In this document: positions 7,856 through 15,100 of the stretch, in pieces
How positions within the stretch are numbered: position 1 is the stretch's first letter
How the letters are laid out: each line of letters begins with the position of its first letter
DNA from: JBGAWK01 sp044227665
GTDB taxonomy: Bacteria; Bacteroidota; Bacteroidia; Chitinophagales; JADIYW01
Assembly: GCA_044227665.1 (NCBI GenBank)
Contig: JBGAWK010000050.1
Location: forward strand, 1 to 17,897
Direction of reading: 5' to 3'
Length of the DNA: 17,897 nt
Position numbers and translations under genes: made by a program
Notes under the pieces: model-generated
Told to the model about the DNA's origin: nothing
Seen by the model: the letters and a program-made list of their open reading frames with translations, nothing else
Databases searched by the model: none

Positions 7856-8958
7856 AAAAAGTAATATTATATTTCATAGCTGTTATATGTACGTTTCTAT
7901 TAGTCGTTTACTTTATCGTAAGAATTCCAACCATTCACGATGGCAAATTATTAGGAACATTACCTATTCCTTCTGTATTAAAGCCTGAGTCTTTACCTAA
8001 AGAAGCCGTCAATTTACCTTCCTTCTATACTTGGGCAGGAGGAGATATTGTCCGACATTACAAGACTCTTCCCAAGCTGCTAAAACGAAGTAATACTACC
8101 GCATTTTTGGTAATAAAAGATGGCAAAATCTTATACGAAGAATATGCGAATGGCGTCAAAAAACATGACATCACCCAAGTATTTTCTGTAACTAAGATAT
8201 TTGTAACAGCAATATTAGGCATAGCCATTCAGGAAGGCTATATACAATCCCTAGATCAATCTGTATCGGATTTTATCCCTGAATACAAGTCCAAGCAATA
8301 TAAGAACCTGAAAATTAGTCATTTGCTGCAAATGCAGTCAGGACTAGATTATGATGAATATGGAAAATTACTCCAAACGCTACGCTTCTACTATCAAAGA
8401 AACTTGAAGAAAATCATCAAAAATCCAAAATTAAAACATAGACCGGGCACTGTTTTTACTTACAAGTCTATAGATACACAAATCTTGGGAGAGTGTATAG
8501 AACGTGCCGTAGGCAAACCCTTCTTAGATTACTTTTATGAAAAAATATGGGCTAAGGTAGGCGCAGAAGATGAAGCCGCATGGAGTATAGACAGCAAACT
8601 TACACATACTCCTAAATATTTTGGCGGACTAAATATTTCCGCAGCAGATTTGGCAAAATTTGGCATCGTAGTAGCCCATAACGGCAAGAATGATGATGGC
8701 GAACAAATTATTCCGGCATCATGGCTCAACAGTTGTGATTCTGAACTTACGAGAGTGGGTGAAGATGATAATAGATACTGTAATGGTTGGTGGTACTTCA
8801 TGGATACACCCAAAGAAAATATTTATGTAGCTGCTGGATTCAATGGGCAGATTATGCTGATAAATGAAACTAACAATAGCATAATTATAAGATTAGGAAA
8901 AAACAAAGGTGGTATTGTATGGTATCCCATCATGCGAGAACTAAGCCGACAGCTATGA
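7852..8958 (+). CDS. Membrane-anchored serine hydrolase, class C beta-lactamase/penicillin-binding family
   Basis: The 368-residue product has one N-terminal membrane segment (about 4-23) and then a beta-lactamase-like domain (PF00144) in the periplasm. The catalytic triad motifs are visible: S-x-x-K as SVTK (Ser112, Lys115), Y-x-S as YKS (Tyr204 to Ser206) and a GFNGQ loop (329-333) in the place of the third HGG/KTG-type motif. Other family marks are VIKDGKILYEEYANG, the HLLQMQSGLDYDE stretch and RPGTVFTYKS. Members include D-aminopeptidases, DD-peptidases, esterases and beta-lactamases; the substrate cannot be told from sequence, and resistance should not be assumed. The ATG overlaps the DUF4153 stop by four bases, indicating translational coupling. 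Its 3' end overlaps the convergent membrane-protein gene by six bases, leaving no room for a terminator. Confidence 0.88.
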   Translation: MKKVILYFIAVICTFLLVVYFIVRIPTIHDGKLLGTLPIPSVLKPESLPKEAVNLPSFYTWAGGDIVRHYKTLPKLLKRSNTTAFLVIKDGKILYEEYANGVKKHDITQVFSVTKIFVTAILGIAIQEGYIQSLDQSVSDFIPEYKSKQYKNLKISHLLQMQSGLDYDEYGKLLQTLRFYYQRNLKKIIKNPKLKHRPGTVFTYKSIDTQILGECIERAVGKPFLDYFYEKIWAKVGAEDEAAWSIDSKLTHTPKYFGGLNISAADLAKFGIVVAHNGKNDDGEQIIPASWLNSCDSELTRVGEDDNRYCNGWWYFMDTPKENIYVAAGFNGQIMLINETNNSIIIRLGKNKGGIVWYPIMRELSRQL

Positions 8959-9705
8959 TTTCCCAAAAAAAGTACGATAAAGCATATACCCTACCCCAGG
9001 AATAATGACAGCAAAATATTTAAACCACGAAGTACTAGAGTGACTCATTGTCATCAACATATATCCCAATCCTATTACAACAATCGCAAAGAATATGCTT
9101 AATACTTTGGCAAATGTTGTACTATAAAATCCGGGCTTCCTTATGATGGGAGGTGTCTTTCTAGGTATTTCCACAATCTTTTCTTCATGATTTTCCTCTG
9201 ATGAGGTAGGAATTGAAAACTTCGATTTGTCATCCATTTCCTCATCATATTCGGCAAGTTTCAGAAATGCATTTCTAAATTCTTCAAAGCTGCCTACAAT
9301 TTCTGATTTAGTATCATTAGTGATTTTGATTACATTATTGTCTCTAAATTTTATCTTCAGAAATTCCATCTCACCACTATACCTCACCCAATCTTTGTCC
9401 CATTTATACCACAAGATATCAGACCACTTATAAGTAAATTTTTTTTCTCTTACAAACGACTTTCTGCTATATGGTTTATATTCTGCACATATAAATTCAC
9501 TATTGATAGTTACAGTAGTTCTAAATATAGAATGACGTATCAATACATATATTAAGCCTATCATAATGAGGATAGACAGAAACATGGGAACACCCATATA
9601 AATACATAAGAACATAATTCCTAAGAGTACTTGCAACCATAGCATAAAAAATAATAGCCCACGTTTGGGATCCATCATATTCTGTGTGATAGTACTTTCC
9701 GTCAC
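8953..9705 (-). CDS. Hypothetical four-helix membrane protein, possibly with a PH-like core
   Basis: I do not recognise a named family. The product has two membrane segments near the N-terminus (about 17-36 and 39-57) and two near the C-terminus (about 200-220 and 228-245). Between them is a soluble part: a beta-rich stretch from about 63 to 150 (WSDILWYKW, FLKIKFRDNNVIKI) and a charged linker rich in E and K. A helical hairpin followed by a strand-rich domain recalls bacterial PH-domain membrane proteins (YcxB/bPH types), but this is a weak resemblance. The longest frame starts at GTG 9705, six bases after the dehydrogenase stop; the ATG pair at 9673-9678 is an alternative, and I cannot decide between them. 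It is last in a minus-strand cluster after the SGNH hydrolase and dehydrogenase genes. Confidence 0.65.
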   Translation of the reverse strand: MTESTITQNMMDPKRGLLFFMLWLQVLLGIMFLCIYMGVPMFLSILIMIGLIYVLIRHSIFRTTVTINSEFICAEYKPYSRKSFVREKKFTYKWSDILWYKWDKDWVRYSGEMEFLKIKFRDNNVIKITNDTKSEIVGSFEEFRNAFLKLAEYDEEMDDKSKFSIPTSSEENHEEKIVEIPRKTPPIIRKPGFYSTTFAKVLSIFFAIVVIGLGYMLMTMSHSSTSWFKYFAVIIPGVGYMLYRTFFGKS

Positions 9706-9711
9706 ACCTAA

Positions 9712-10896
9712 TTATTGGAATGCATTTATACCTGTGAGTTCCATGCCTAGTACCAGCGTATGCACCTCGTGTGTACCTTCATAAGTAACTACGCTTTCCA
9801 AATTCATAGCATGGCGCATCATAGGAAAATCTCCTGTGATACCCATAGCACCACATACCTGACGCAGGTCATGTGCTATGCGTAGTGCCATAGATACATT
9901 ATTGCGCTTCGCCATAGATACCATGGCAGGAGTAGCTTTATTTTCATTCATCAGTTGCCCTACCCTTAGTGCCAGCAGCTGTCCATTGGTGATGTCGGTA
10001 TAGGCTTCGGCAAATTTTTTCTGCGTAAGCTGAAAAGCCGCCAAAGGCTTGTCGAATTGTATTCTGTCTTTACTATAGCTTACTGCTGTGTGTAGGCAGT
10101 CCATAGCAGCACCTAGCGCACCCCAAGCTATGCCGTAGCGCGCTGAGGTAAGGCAAGACAAAGCTGCCTTTAGACCACGTGCCGTAGGCAATACGTTTTC
10201 ATGGGGGATAAAGACATTGTCAAATACCAGCTCTCCGGTTTCGGAAGCACGTAGCGACCACTTATTGTGCGTCGTAGGCGTTGTAAATCCATCCATGCCT
10301 CTATCCACGATGACACCCATGATATGTCCATCGCTATTTTTTGCCCACACTACAGCCATATCACAAATCGGCGCATTGGTTATCCACATCTTTGCGCCAG
10401 AAAGAACGTAGCCACCATCGGCAGATACCAACTTCGCCTCCATACCAGAAGGATTGCTACCATGATTAGGCTCAGTAAGTCCAAAAGAACCTATATATGC
10501 ACCCGATGCCAATAGCGGCAGATACTTCTTGCGTTGTCCCTCACTACCATATTTCCATATCGGGTACATGACCAAAGATGATTGTACACTCGCGGCACTA
10601 CGTATAGCGGAATCAGCACGCTCCAGTTCTTGCATGATAATGCCGTAGGCGATAGCGTCAAGTCCCGCACCCCCATATTCTGTGGGAATATAGGAGCCAA
10701 AGCAACCCATAACACCTAAGCGTTGTGGTAGATAACGCGGATATTCCGCCTTCTGTGCCCAATCTTCAATATGGGGCATTATTTCCTGATTCACAAAATC
10801 TCGCACCGCAGCACGTACATTTTTCTGTTCATCAGTAAGCAAGTCATCCAGTAGCAGGAAATCATAACCGTGATAGGTAAGGTTATAGCTATTCAT
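9712..10896 (-). CDS. gcdH: Acyl-CoA dehydrogenase, glutaryl-CoA dehydrogenase type
   Basis: This FAD enzyme oxidises an acyl-CoA and hands electrons to ETF. In the glutaryl-CoA subgroup the reaction also decarboxylates glutaryl-CoA to crotonyl-CoA, in lysine and tryptophan breakdown. The 394 residues show PTEYGGAG (71-78), the DSAIRSAASVQSS stretch (95-107) close to the substrate-binding region of glutaryl-CoA dehydrogenases, GLTEPNHGSNP (139-149), WITNAP (171-176) and RYGIAWG. The ending is TYEGTHEVH with the expected catalytic base Glu373, then LTGINAFQ. This whole pattern matches GcdH better than short- or medium-chain dehydrogenases. The gene looks somewhat richer in G+C than its neighbours by eye. 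It begins 10 bases after the SGNH hydrolase stop and is followed 6 bases on by a membrane-protein gene. EtfAB at 1303-3016 is its probable electron acceptor. Confidence 0.9.
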   Translation of the reverse strand: MNSYNLTYHGYDFLLLDDLLTDEQKNVRAAVRDFVNQEIMPHIEDWAQKAEYPRYLPQRLGVMGCFGSYIPTEYGGAGLDAIAYGIIMQELERADSAIRSAASVQSSLVMYPIWKYGSEGQRKKYLPLLASGAYIGSFGLTEPNHGSNPSGMEAKLVSADGGYVLSGAKMWITNAPICDMAVVWAKNSDGHIMGVIVDRGMDGFTTPTTHNKWSLRASETGELVFDNVFIPHENVLPTARGLKAALSCLTSARYGIAWGALGAAMDCLHTAVSYSKDRIQFDKPLAAFQLTQKKFAEAYTDITNGQLLALRVGQLMNENKATPAMVSMAKRNNVSMALRIAHDLRQVCGAMGITGDFPMMRHAMNLESVVTYEGTHEVHTLVLGMELTGINAFQ

Positions 10897-10906
10897 AATT
10901 CACTAT

Positions 10907-12070
10907 TTATTCATTATTTTTATAAATATGGTCTATGACCAAAAAAGAAAACAACCTGTAGCCTTCTAAAGTATAGTGCTGATCATATTTGTAAAATAGA
11001 TTAGGATATTGTTTCGGCTCTACTAATTTTCTTCCTACTATTTTTTTATATACATAAAAATGAGGTATCCCCTTGTCCTTCAGCGAGCTATCATAAGCAT
11101 CATATATAGAAAAATTATTGGAAAGCTCATGCAAAGTGGTATTGAAAACAACCAGTAGCTGGGTATTATTATTCTTACAAATACTATTGATATGTAAGAT
11201 TTCGGTATATATTTTTTTAAGAGATTCTACAGTATGTTTTTTCGCCATATCGTTCTCTGCCCATATACTAGGATTTATTCCCAGACCTTGCGTGGCTATC
11301 CATCTAAAAATATAGGAGCAAGAATAGGGCACCTCCCACCACGGAAAATTTATGCGCTGCCATACTGATTGTTCAAAGCGCTCTTCACCCCCGCGATAAT
11401 AGACATCTGCTACATCAGAAGTATTCAATTGTAAGATGACGAGCGTAGGTTTGAGTCTGGGCCCTAAGCTATTTAATTTTTTAGTCTCCAAAAAAATATC
11501 GCTGCCACTTAGCCCTGCATTATAGATTCTAAAATTGCTAATGAGCCGCTCCATCTGCCGCGAGGGCATGGAATCTTGTTCTACGCCTACGCCTTCACTA
11601 AATGAATCTCCCAGCAACAAAAAATTAGGCTTACCTACGAAGCTATCCAAGGGAAGCTCCCTATTTCCCTCTTCATTGTAGCTATGCGTATGGTCATATT
11701 CTTTGGTAGTGAGTGATACTAAGGAGCCTGGCTCTCTCTGTGTATTATCTTTCTGAATGAAATGCGTAAATGGTGACAAATAATTGGCAAATATCGAAGT
11801 ATGATTATTTTCATTATAATCCAAAATATCAGTTCTGAATATTCTGAAATAACTCTCAAAGGCAAAGAGTATGGCAACAATAATGAGAAAATTTACTTTT
11901 AAAACGCTACGACGTATAAATAAAAAACAGCCTAAAGCTAGTGTGAGATATAGGACTATTGTAGTAACATATCCTCCCGAACCGCTGTAAATAAAATATG
12001 CTACTAAGGATAATAGCAGTAGAAGAAGTAACACAAATACCCATAACCCTATTTTTCTCATCCTGTACAT
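10907..12070 (-). CDS. Membrane-anchored SGNH/GDSL-family hydrolase
   Basis: The 387-residue product has about three hydrophobic segments at the N-terminus (about 6-28, 34-52 and 57-75) and then a soluble domain. Block I of the SGNH fold is LLLGDSFSEGVG with the nucleophile Ser156. An NAGLSGSD stretch (184-191) supplies the block II glycine, QLNTSD (214-219) the block III asparagine, and DQHYTLEG (363-370) the final Asp-x-x-His pair (Asp363... His365 as D-Q-H, a spacing of two rather than three). Relatives hydrolyse or transfer acyl groups on envelope polysaccharides and lipids; the substrate here is unknown. The domain probably faces the periplasm, which is inference. ATG at 12070 was taken; a second ATG at 12061 is equally possible. 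It is first in a minus-strand cluster with gcdH and a small membrane protein, and its 5' end abuts the sorting-domain fossil. Confidence 0.78.
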   Translation of the reverse strand: MYRMRKIGLWVFVLLLLLLLSLVAYFIYSGSGGYVTTIVLYLTLALGCFLFIRRSVLKVNFLIIVAILFAFESYFRIFRTDILDYNENNHTSIFANYLSPFTHFIQKDNTQREPGSLVSLTTKEYDHTHSYNEEGNRELPLDSFVGKPNFLLLGDSFSEGVGVEQDSMPSRQMERLISNFRIYNAGLSGSDIFLETKKLNSLGPRLKPTLVILQLNTSDVADVYYRGGEERFEQSVWQRINFPWWEVPYSCSYIFRWIATQGLGINPSIWAENDMAKKHTVESLKKIYTEILHINSICKNNNTQLLVVFNTTLHELSNNFSIYDAYDSSLKDKGIPHFYVYKKIVGRKLVEPKQYPNLFYKYDQHYTLEGYRLFSFLVIDHIYKNNE

Positions 12071-12095
12071 TAAAATATTTAGTAAATTTGAGAAA

Positions 12096-12310
12096 AAAAA
12101 CTATGAAAAAGCAATTATTTCTGAAAGAAATACAAATGCAATTATAGAATTATATGATATGCAGGGCAAGTTAGTTGATATTATCAGTAAGCCCATAAAT
12201 AAGTAGCCTTAAACAGCATACTTAGCAAAGGAATTTATCTTATTAGCTATAAGGATGAATATAGGGAAGGCACACAAACTATAACTATCTGTTTTGACCT
12301 AATGTCCTAG
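12096..12310 (+). pseudogene. Decayed C-terminal sorting domain of a type IX secretion substrate
   Basis: On the plus strand one frame (codons from 12096) reads NTNAIIELYDMQGKLVDI and ends at a TAG at 12204-12206. Shifting by one base at about 12201-12203, the next frame reads VALNSILSKGIYLISYKD and then a TQTITI strand, stopping at TAG 12308-12310. Joined, these give the hallmark of the type A T9SS C-terminal domain (TIGR04183/PF18962): a strand ending LYDxQGKLV, a polar turn, L(S)KGIYLI and a last strand. It has no upstream passenger, because the SGNH hydrolase gene occupies the other strand directly before it. It also has one frameshift, so I read it as a remnant of a lost secreted-protein gene. 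The last 12 bases overlap the 3' end of trxB. It is short, but the match to the family pattern is good. Confidence 0.7.
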
Positions 12311-13237
12311 TGCAGACAAATATCTTTCGGCATCCAATGCAGCCATACAGCCACTGCCTGCTGCTGTTACTGCTTGTCTATAATTTTTGTCTTGAACGTC
12401 ACCACAGGCAAATACGCCCTTTACATTCGTAAGAGATGTACCAGGTTTGGCAAGAATATATCCCTGCTCATCAGTATCTATATAGCGCTTGAAGATGTCT
12501 GAATTTGGCTGATGACCTATGGCTACAAAAAATCCGGTAATGGGAATCTCCACATTTGTATTGTCGTTAGTATTCAGGAGACGTACAGCTTCGACTTTTT
12601 CTGCGCCTACTATTTCATCTGTTACTGTATTCCAATATACAGTGATATTAGCGGTATTCAGCACCCTATCCTGCATCACTTTAGAGGCACGCATCACATC
12701 CCTACGTACTATCATGTGTACGTGACTACATATTTTAGAAAGATACAGCGCCTCTTCACATGCCGTATCACCTGCACCTACGATAGCCACTTCTTTACCC
12801 TTATAAAAAAATCCGTCACATACCGCACAGGCACTTACCCCTCTGCCATTTAACCGTTGCTCACTGGGGAGGTTTAGCCATTTTGCTGATGCACCTGTTG
12901 CAATGATTACAGCCTTGGCATATATTTCTTTATTTTCGTCTATCCAGACTTTATGTATGTGGCTGCTGAAGTCCACCTTTGTAGCCATCCCCCATCTAAT
13001 ATCCGCACCCATACGCTCTGCTTGCCTTCTGAAGTCTTCCATCATCTGAGGTCCTTCTACCCCATCAGGATAGCCAGGGTAGTTCTCTACTTCAGTAGTG
13101 ATGGTGAGCTGTCCTCCGGGTTGTAAGCCCTGATATAATACAGGCTTGATATTAGCACGAGCAGCATATATAGCAGCGGTATATCCAGCAGGTCCAGATC
13201 CTATTATCAGGCAGTCTATAGTTTCGATGTTTTCCAT
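12299..13237 (-). CDS. trxB: Thioredoxin-disulfide reductase
   Basis: TrxB is a cytoplasmic flavoenzyme that uses NADPH to reduce thioredoxin. Counting from the ATG at 13237 (312 residues, a normal length), the FAD-binding GSGPAGYTAA is at 13-22. The redox-active CAVC is Cys137 and Cys140, the NADPH-binding GAGDTACEEA at 154-163, the phosphate-contacting RRDVMR at 178-183, and the second FAD motif FACGDVQDKNYRQAVTAAGSG lies near the end. The frame opens two codons earlier at a GTG (13243), but that GTG overlaps a perfect -7 promoter box, so I chose the ATG. It is followed downstream by the sorting-domain fossil and lies after terC on the same strand, with its own promoter. Identification is firm. 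Confidence 0.95.
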   Translation of the reverse strand: MENIETIDCLIIGSGPAGYTAAIYAARANIKPVLYQGLQPGGQLTITTEVENYPGYPDGVEGPQMMEDFRRQAERMGADIRWGMATKVDFSSHIHKVWIDENKEIYAKAVIIATGASAKWLNLPSEQRLNGRGVSACAVCDGFFYKGKEVAIVGAGDTACEEALYLSKICSHVHMIVRRDVMRASKVMQDRVLNTANITVYWNTVTDEIVGAEKVEAVRLLNTNDNTNVEIPITGFFVAIGHQPNSDIFKRYIDTDEQGYILAKPGTSLTNVKGVFACGDVQDKNYRQAVTAAGSGCMAALDAERYLSALGH

Positions 13238-13242
13238 TAGCA

Positions 13243-13250
13243 CAAATGTA
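13243..13250 (-). promoter_or_regulatory. -7 promoter box immediately before trxB
   Basis: On the minus strand TACATTTG is an exact TANNTTTG match. It ends five bases before the ATG at 13237, so the transcript should start on or beside the start codon. It also overlaps the alternative GTG start, which argues against that start. No -33 element was found at the standard distance. Confidence 0.55.
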
Positions 13251-13281
13251 GTTTTTTTGGCATCTTGATGATGGCATAAAA

Positions 13282-13297
13282 TATTGATAAATCAATA
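13282..13297. repeat. Small palindrome between terC and trxB
   Basis: TATTGAT and ATCAATA are exact inverted arms of seven bases around a two-base AA centre. It lies between the terC stop and the trxB promoter on the minus strand. It could be a weak hairpin after terC or a protein-binding site upstream of trxB. It is AT-rich enough to occur by chance. Confidence 0.3.
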
Positions 13298-13305
13298 AAT
13301 TTATC

Positions 13306-14022
13306 TTATGCCTCCTTTCTACTAGATGCTTTTATATTAATAAATTCTATCGCAAGAGCAAAGGCTAAGGAAGAGTAAATATATCCCTTAGGAATATGAA
13401 ATCCCATGCCTTCGGCAATAAGTGCCGTACCTATCATGACAAGGAAAGCTAAGGCTAAAATCTTAATCGCAGGATGCTTATTTACAAAATTACTTATAGG
13501 CAATGCCATAAACATCATTACGCCTATAGAAAACACTACCGCTAATATCATAATAGATACTTGTTCTACCATACCTACCGCAGTGATTACCGAATCCAAA
13601 GAAAATATTAAATCTATCAATACAATCTGAAGTATTACAGACTGGAAAGATATAACTCTGCCTTTTAGGGCTTGCCCCTCGTCTTCTTTCAGGTCTATTT
13701 TGTGATGTATCTCTTTTACACTCTTGTATATCAAAAACAGACCTCCCAAGAGCAATATGATATCTCTGCCGGAAAATCCCTTACCTGCAATAGTGATAAT
13801 TGGCGTAGTCAAGCTCATAATCCAACTTATGGACAGTAGCATCAGCGTACGCATAATAAGGGCTAGTGCCAATCCGACACGTACGGCTTTTTTCTGTTGT
13901 TCTTTAGGAAGATTGTTGCTCAAAATGGAAATAAAAATGATATTATCTATACCTAAAACAATTTCCAAAAGGCATAATGTTAATAGCGCAATCCATGCAT
14001 TAGGGTCCGAAATCCACTCCAT
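13306..14022 (-). CDS. TerC-family integral membrane protein, putative metal exporter
   Basis: This 238-residue protein has about seven hydrophobic segments and the TerC family signatures (PF03741). The two are LLEIVLGIDNIIF, with Glu20, Asp26 and Asn27 in the first membrane segment, and LIDLIFSLDSVITAVG, with Asp137 and Asp143 in a central one; Glu204 lies in a later segment. In characterised relatives (Alx, MntP-linked TerC proteins, YceF/YkoY) these acidic residues are linked to Mn2+ export, some coupled to loading of exported enzymes; applying this here is inference. The middle loop HHKIDLKEDEGQ is cytoplasmic or periplasmic and hydrophilic. It is divergent from gatC across 92 bases. I saw no yybP-ykoY manganese riboswitch; instead an inverted repeat covers the start codon. 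No tellurite-resistance genes accompany it, so that role is not supported. Confidence 0.9.
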   Translation of the reverse strand: MEWISDPNAWIALLTLCLLEIVLGIDNIIFISILSNNLPKEQQKKAVRVGLALALIMRTLMLLSISWIMSLTTPIITIAGKGFSGRDIILLLGGLFLIYKSVKEIHHKIDLKEDEGQALKGRVISFQSVILQIVLIDLIFSLDSVITAVGMVEQVSIMILAVVFSIGVMMFMALPISNFVNKHPAIKILALAFLVMIGTALIAEGMGFHIPKGYIYSSLAFALAIEFINIKASSRKEA

Positions 14023-14056
14023 AATAATTGTTAATTTTTAATAATACAATTATTAT
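14021..14056. repeat. Inverted repeat overlapping the terC start codon
   Basis: ATAATAATTGT (14021-14031) and ACAATTATTAT (14046-14056) are perfect 11-base inverted arms with a 14-base spacer. The left arm includes two bases of the terC ATG. It could be an operator for a dimeric regulator in the terC-gatC intergenic region, or an RNA hairpin that hides the terC start. Only one G-C pair is present in the stem, so the RNA form would be weak. Confidence 0.45.
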
Positions 14057-14099
14057 CCAAAATTGTTGAATACTACAGCAATAATATATCAATTAAAAT

Positions 14100-14107
14100 T
14101 ATTTTTG
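14100..14107 (+). promoter_or_regulatory. -7 promoter box before gatC
   Basis: TATTTTTG fully matches TANNTTTG and is identical to the lepA box. Seven bases separate it from the gatC ATG, so any 5' leader would be one or two bases at most. No -33 TTTG was recognised at proper spacing. Confidence 0.55.
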
Positions 14108-14114
14108 CTGAACA

Positions 14115-14411
14115 ATGCAAATTACAGATCAAACCGTAGAGAAATTAGCAGAGTTATCAAAATTGTATTTTGAAGGGCAAAAGAAAGAGGCTATAAAAGA
14201 CGACTTGAATAAGATTATAGGCTTCATGGAGAAACTCAATGAAATAGATACAGACGGCATACAACCCCTAATCTACATCAATGAAGATACTAATGTCACA
14301 CGTAGAGATGATGTAGCTCATACTATCACTAGAGAAGAAGCATTACAGAATGCACCTCATCATGATGACAAATATTTCAAAGTCCCTAAATTTATCACCC
14401 ATCGCTCATGA
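14115..14411 (+). CDS. gatC: Asp/Glu-tRNA amidotransferase subunit C
   Basis: GatC is the small subunit of the GatCAB complex, which converts misacylated Asp-tRNA(Asn) or Glu-tRNA(Gln) to the amide form. It wraps around GatA and tethers it to GatB. The 98 residues match the usual ~95: VEKLAELSKLYF at the N-terminus, KDDLNKIIGFMEKLNEIDTDGIQP in the middle, and the extended tail with RRDDVAHTITREEALQNAPHHDDKYFKVPKFI. gatA and gatB are not adjacent. Its stop overlaps the start of the ABC ATPase gene by four bases, so the two are translationally coupled, although no functional link is known to me. A -7 box lies directly upstream, making it first in this transcript. Identification is firm. Confidence 0.93.
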   Translation: MQITDQTVEKLAELSKLYFEGQKKEAIKDDLNKIIGFMEKLNEIDTDGIQPLIYINEDTNVTRRDDVAHTITREEALQNAPHHDDKYFKVPKFITHRS

Positions 14412-15100
14412 GTGTAATAAAAATAGAAAAGATAAAAAAGCATTTTGTAATGGGTACTGAAATCCTAGAAGTACTCAAAGGTATAGATCTCGCTATTGAC
14501 AAAAATGAGTATGTAGCACTCATGGGGCCTTCAGGTTCAGGAAAATCTACGCTTATGAATATTCTCGGCTGCCTAGACACGCCTTCATCAGGGAAGTATT
14601 ATTTACAAGACACCGATGTAAGTGGCATGAGTGACGATGAATTGGCAGAAATCCGCAACAAAAAAATTGGATTTATTTTTCAAACTTTCAATCTTATTCC
14701 AAGAATAAATACACTGGAAAATGTGGCATTACCCTTGGTATATGCGGGAGTCTCTAAGCAGGCACGTCTCGCAAAAGCCAAAGAGGTATTGGAAGCTGTA
14801 GGTCTAGCAGACAGAATGAGCCACAAACCTAATGAGCTTTCGGGAGGACAGCGACAGCGTGTAGCTGTGGCAAGAGCATTGGTAAATAGTCCTTCTCTAC
14901 TGCTTGCAGATGAGCCTACAGGAAATCTAGACTCCAAGACTTCCTATGAGATAATGGCATTATTCGACGAATTGCATCGCAAGGGTAATACTATCGTAAT
15001 CGTCACACACGAAGAAGATATAGCACATTATGCCAAGAGAGTCATCAGAATGAAAGATGGGCTTATAGAAGATGATACTTTATCCCAATGGAAGAATTAG
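14408..15100 (+). CDS. ABC transporter ATP-binding protein, LolD/MacB subfamily
   Basis: This 230-residue cytoplasmic ATPase carries every motif of an active nucleotide-binding domain: Walker A GPSGSGKST (40-48), Q-loop glutamine 92 in FQTFNLIP, signature LSGGQRQRV (144-152), Walker B LLLADEP with the catalytic glutamate (164-170), D-loop NLDSKT and H-loop His201 in VTHE. The spacing and the sequences VALMGPSGSGKSTLMNILGCLD and ADEPTGNLD place it with LolD, MacB and FtsE-like proteins. These serve lipoprotein release, macrolide/peptide efflux or lysis-independent signalling. No permease gene lies beside it, so its partner must be encoded elsewhere. It overlaps gatC by four bases and the next gene by thirteen. 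lolD is a reasonable but unproven name, so no symbol is given. Confidence 0.9.
   Translation: MSVIKIEKIKKHFVMGTEILEVLKGIDLAIDKNEYVALMGPSGSGKSTLMNILGCLDTPSSGKYYLQDTDVSGMSDDELAEIRNKKIGFIFQTFNLIPRINTLENVALPLVYAGVSKQARLAKAKEVLEAVGLADRMSHKPNELSGGQRQRVAVARALVNSPSLLLADEPTGNLDSKTSYEIMALFDELHRKGNTIVIVTHEEDIAHYAKRVIRMKDGLIEDDTLSQWKN

Noticed and set aside
7852..8958. Antibiotic-resistance beta-lactamase
   Set aside because: The family fold is shared with peptidases and esterases, and the third motif GFNGQ is not a clear KTG; resistance cannot be concluded.
10217..10515. Plus-strand open frames antisense to the glutaryl-CoA dehydrogenase gene
   Set aside because: They are shadows of the strong minus-strand gene; the translations have no domain and no promoter.
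13235..13243. GTG start two codons upstream for trxB
   Set aside because: The GTG overlaps a perfect TANNTTTG promoter box, and homology begins at the ATG at 13237.
13306..14022. Tellurite-resistance operon based on the TerC name
   Set aside because: No other ter genes are nearby, and TerC-family proteins are mainly metal exporters.
14023..14114. Manganese (yybP-ykoY) riboswitch upstream of terC
   Set aside because: The 92-base gap is shared with the gatC promoter and shows only an AT-rich inverted repeat, not the riboswitch core.
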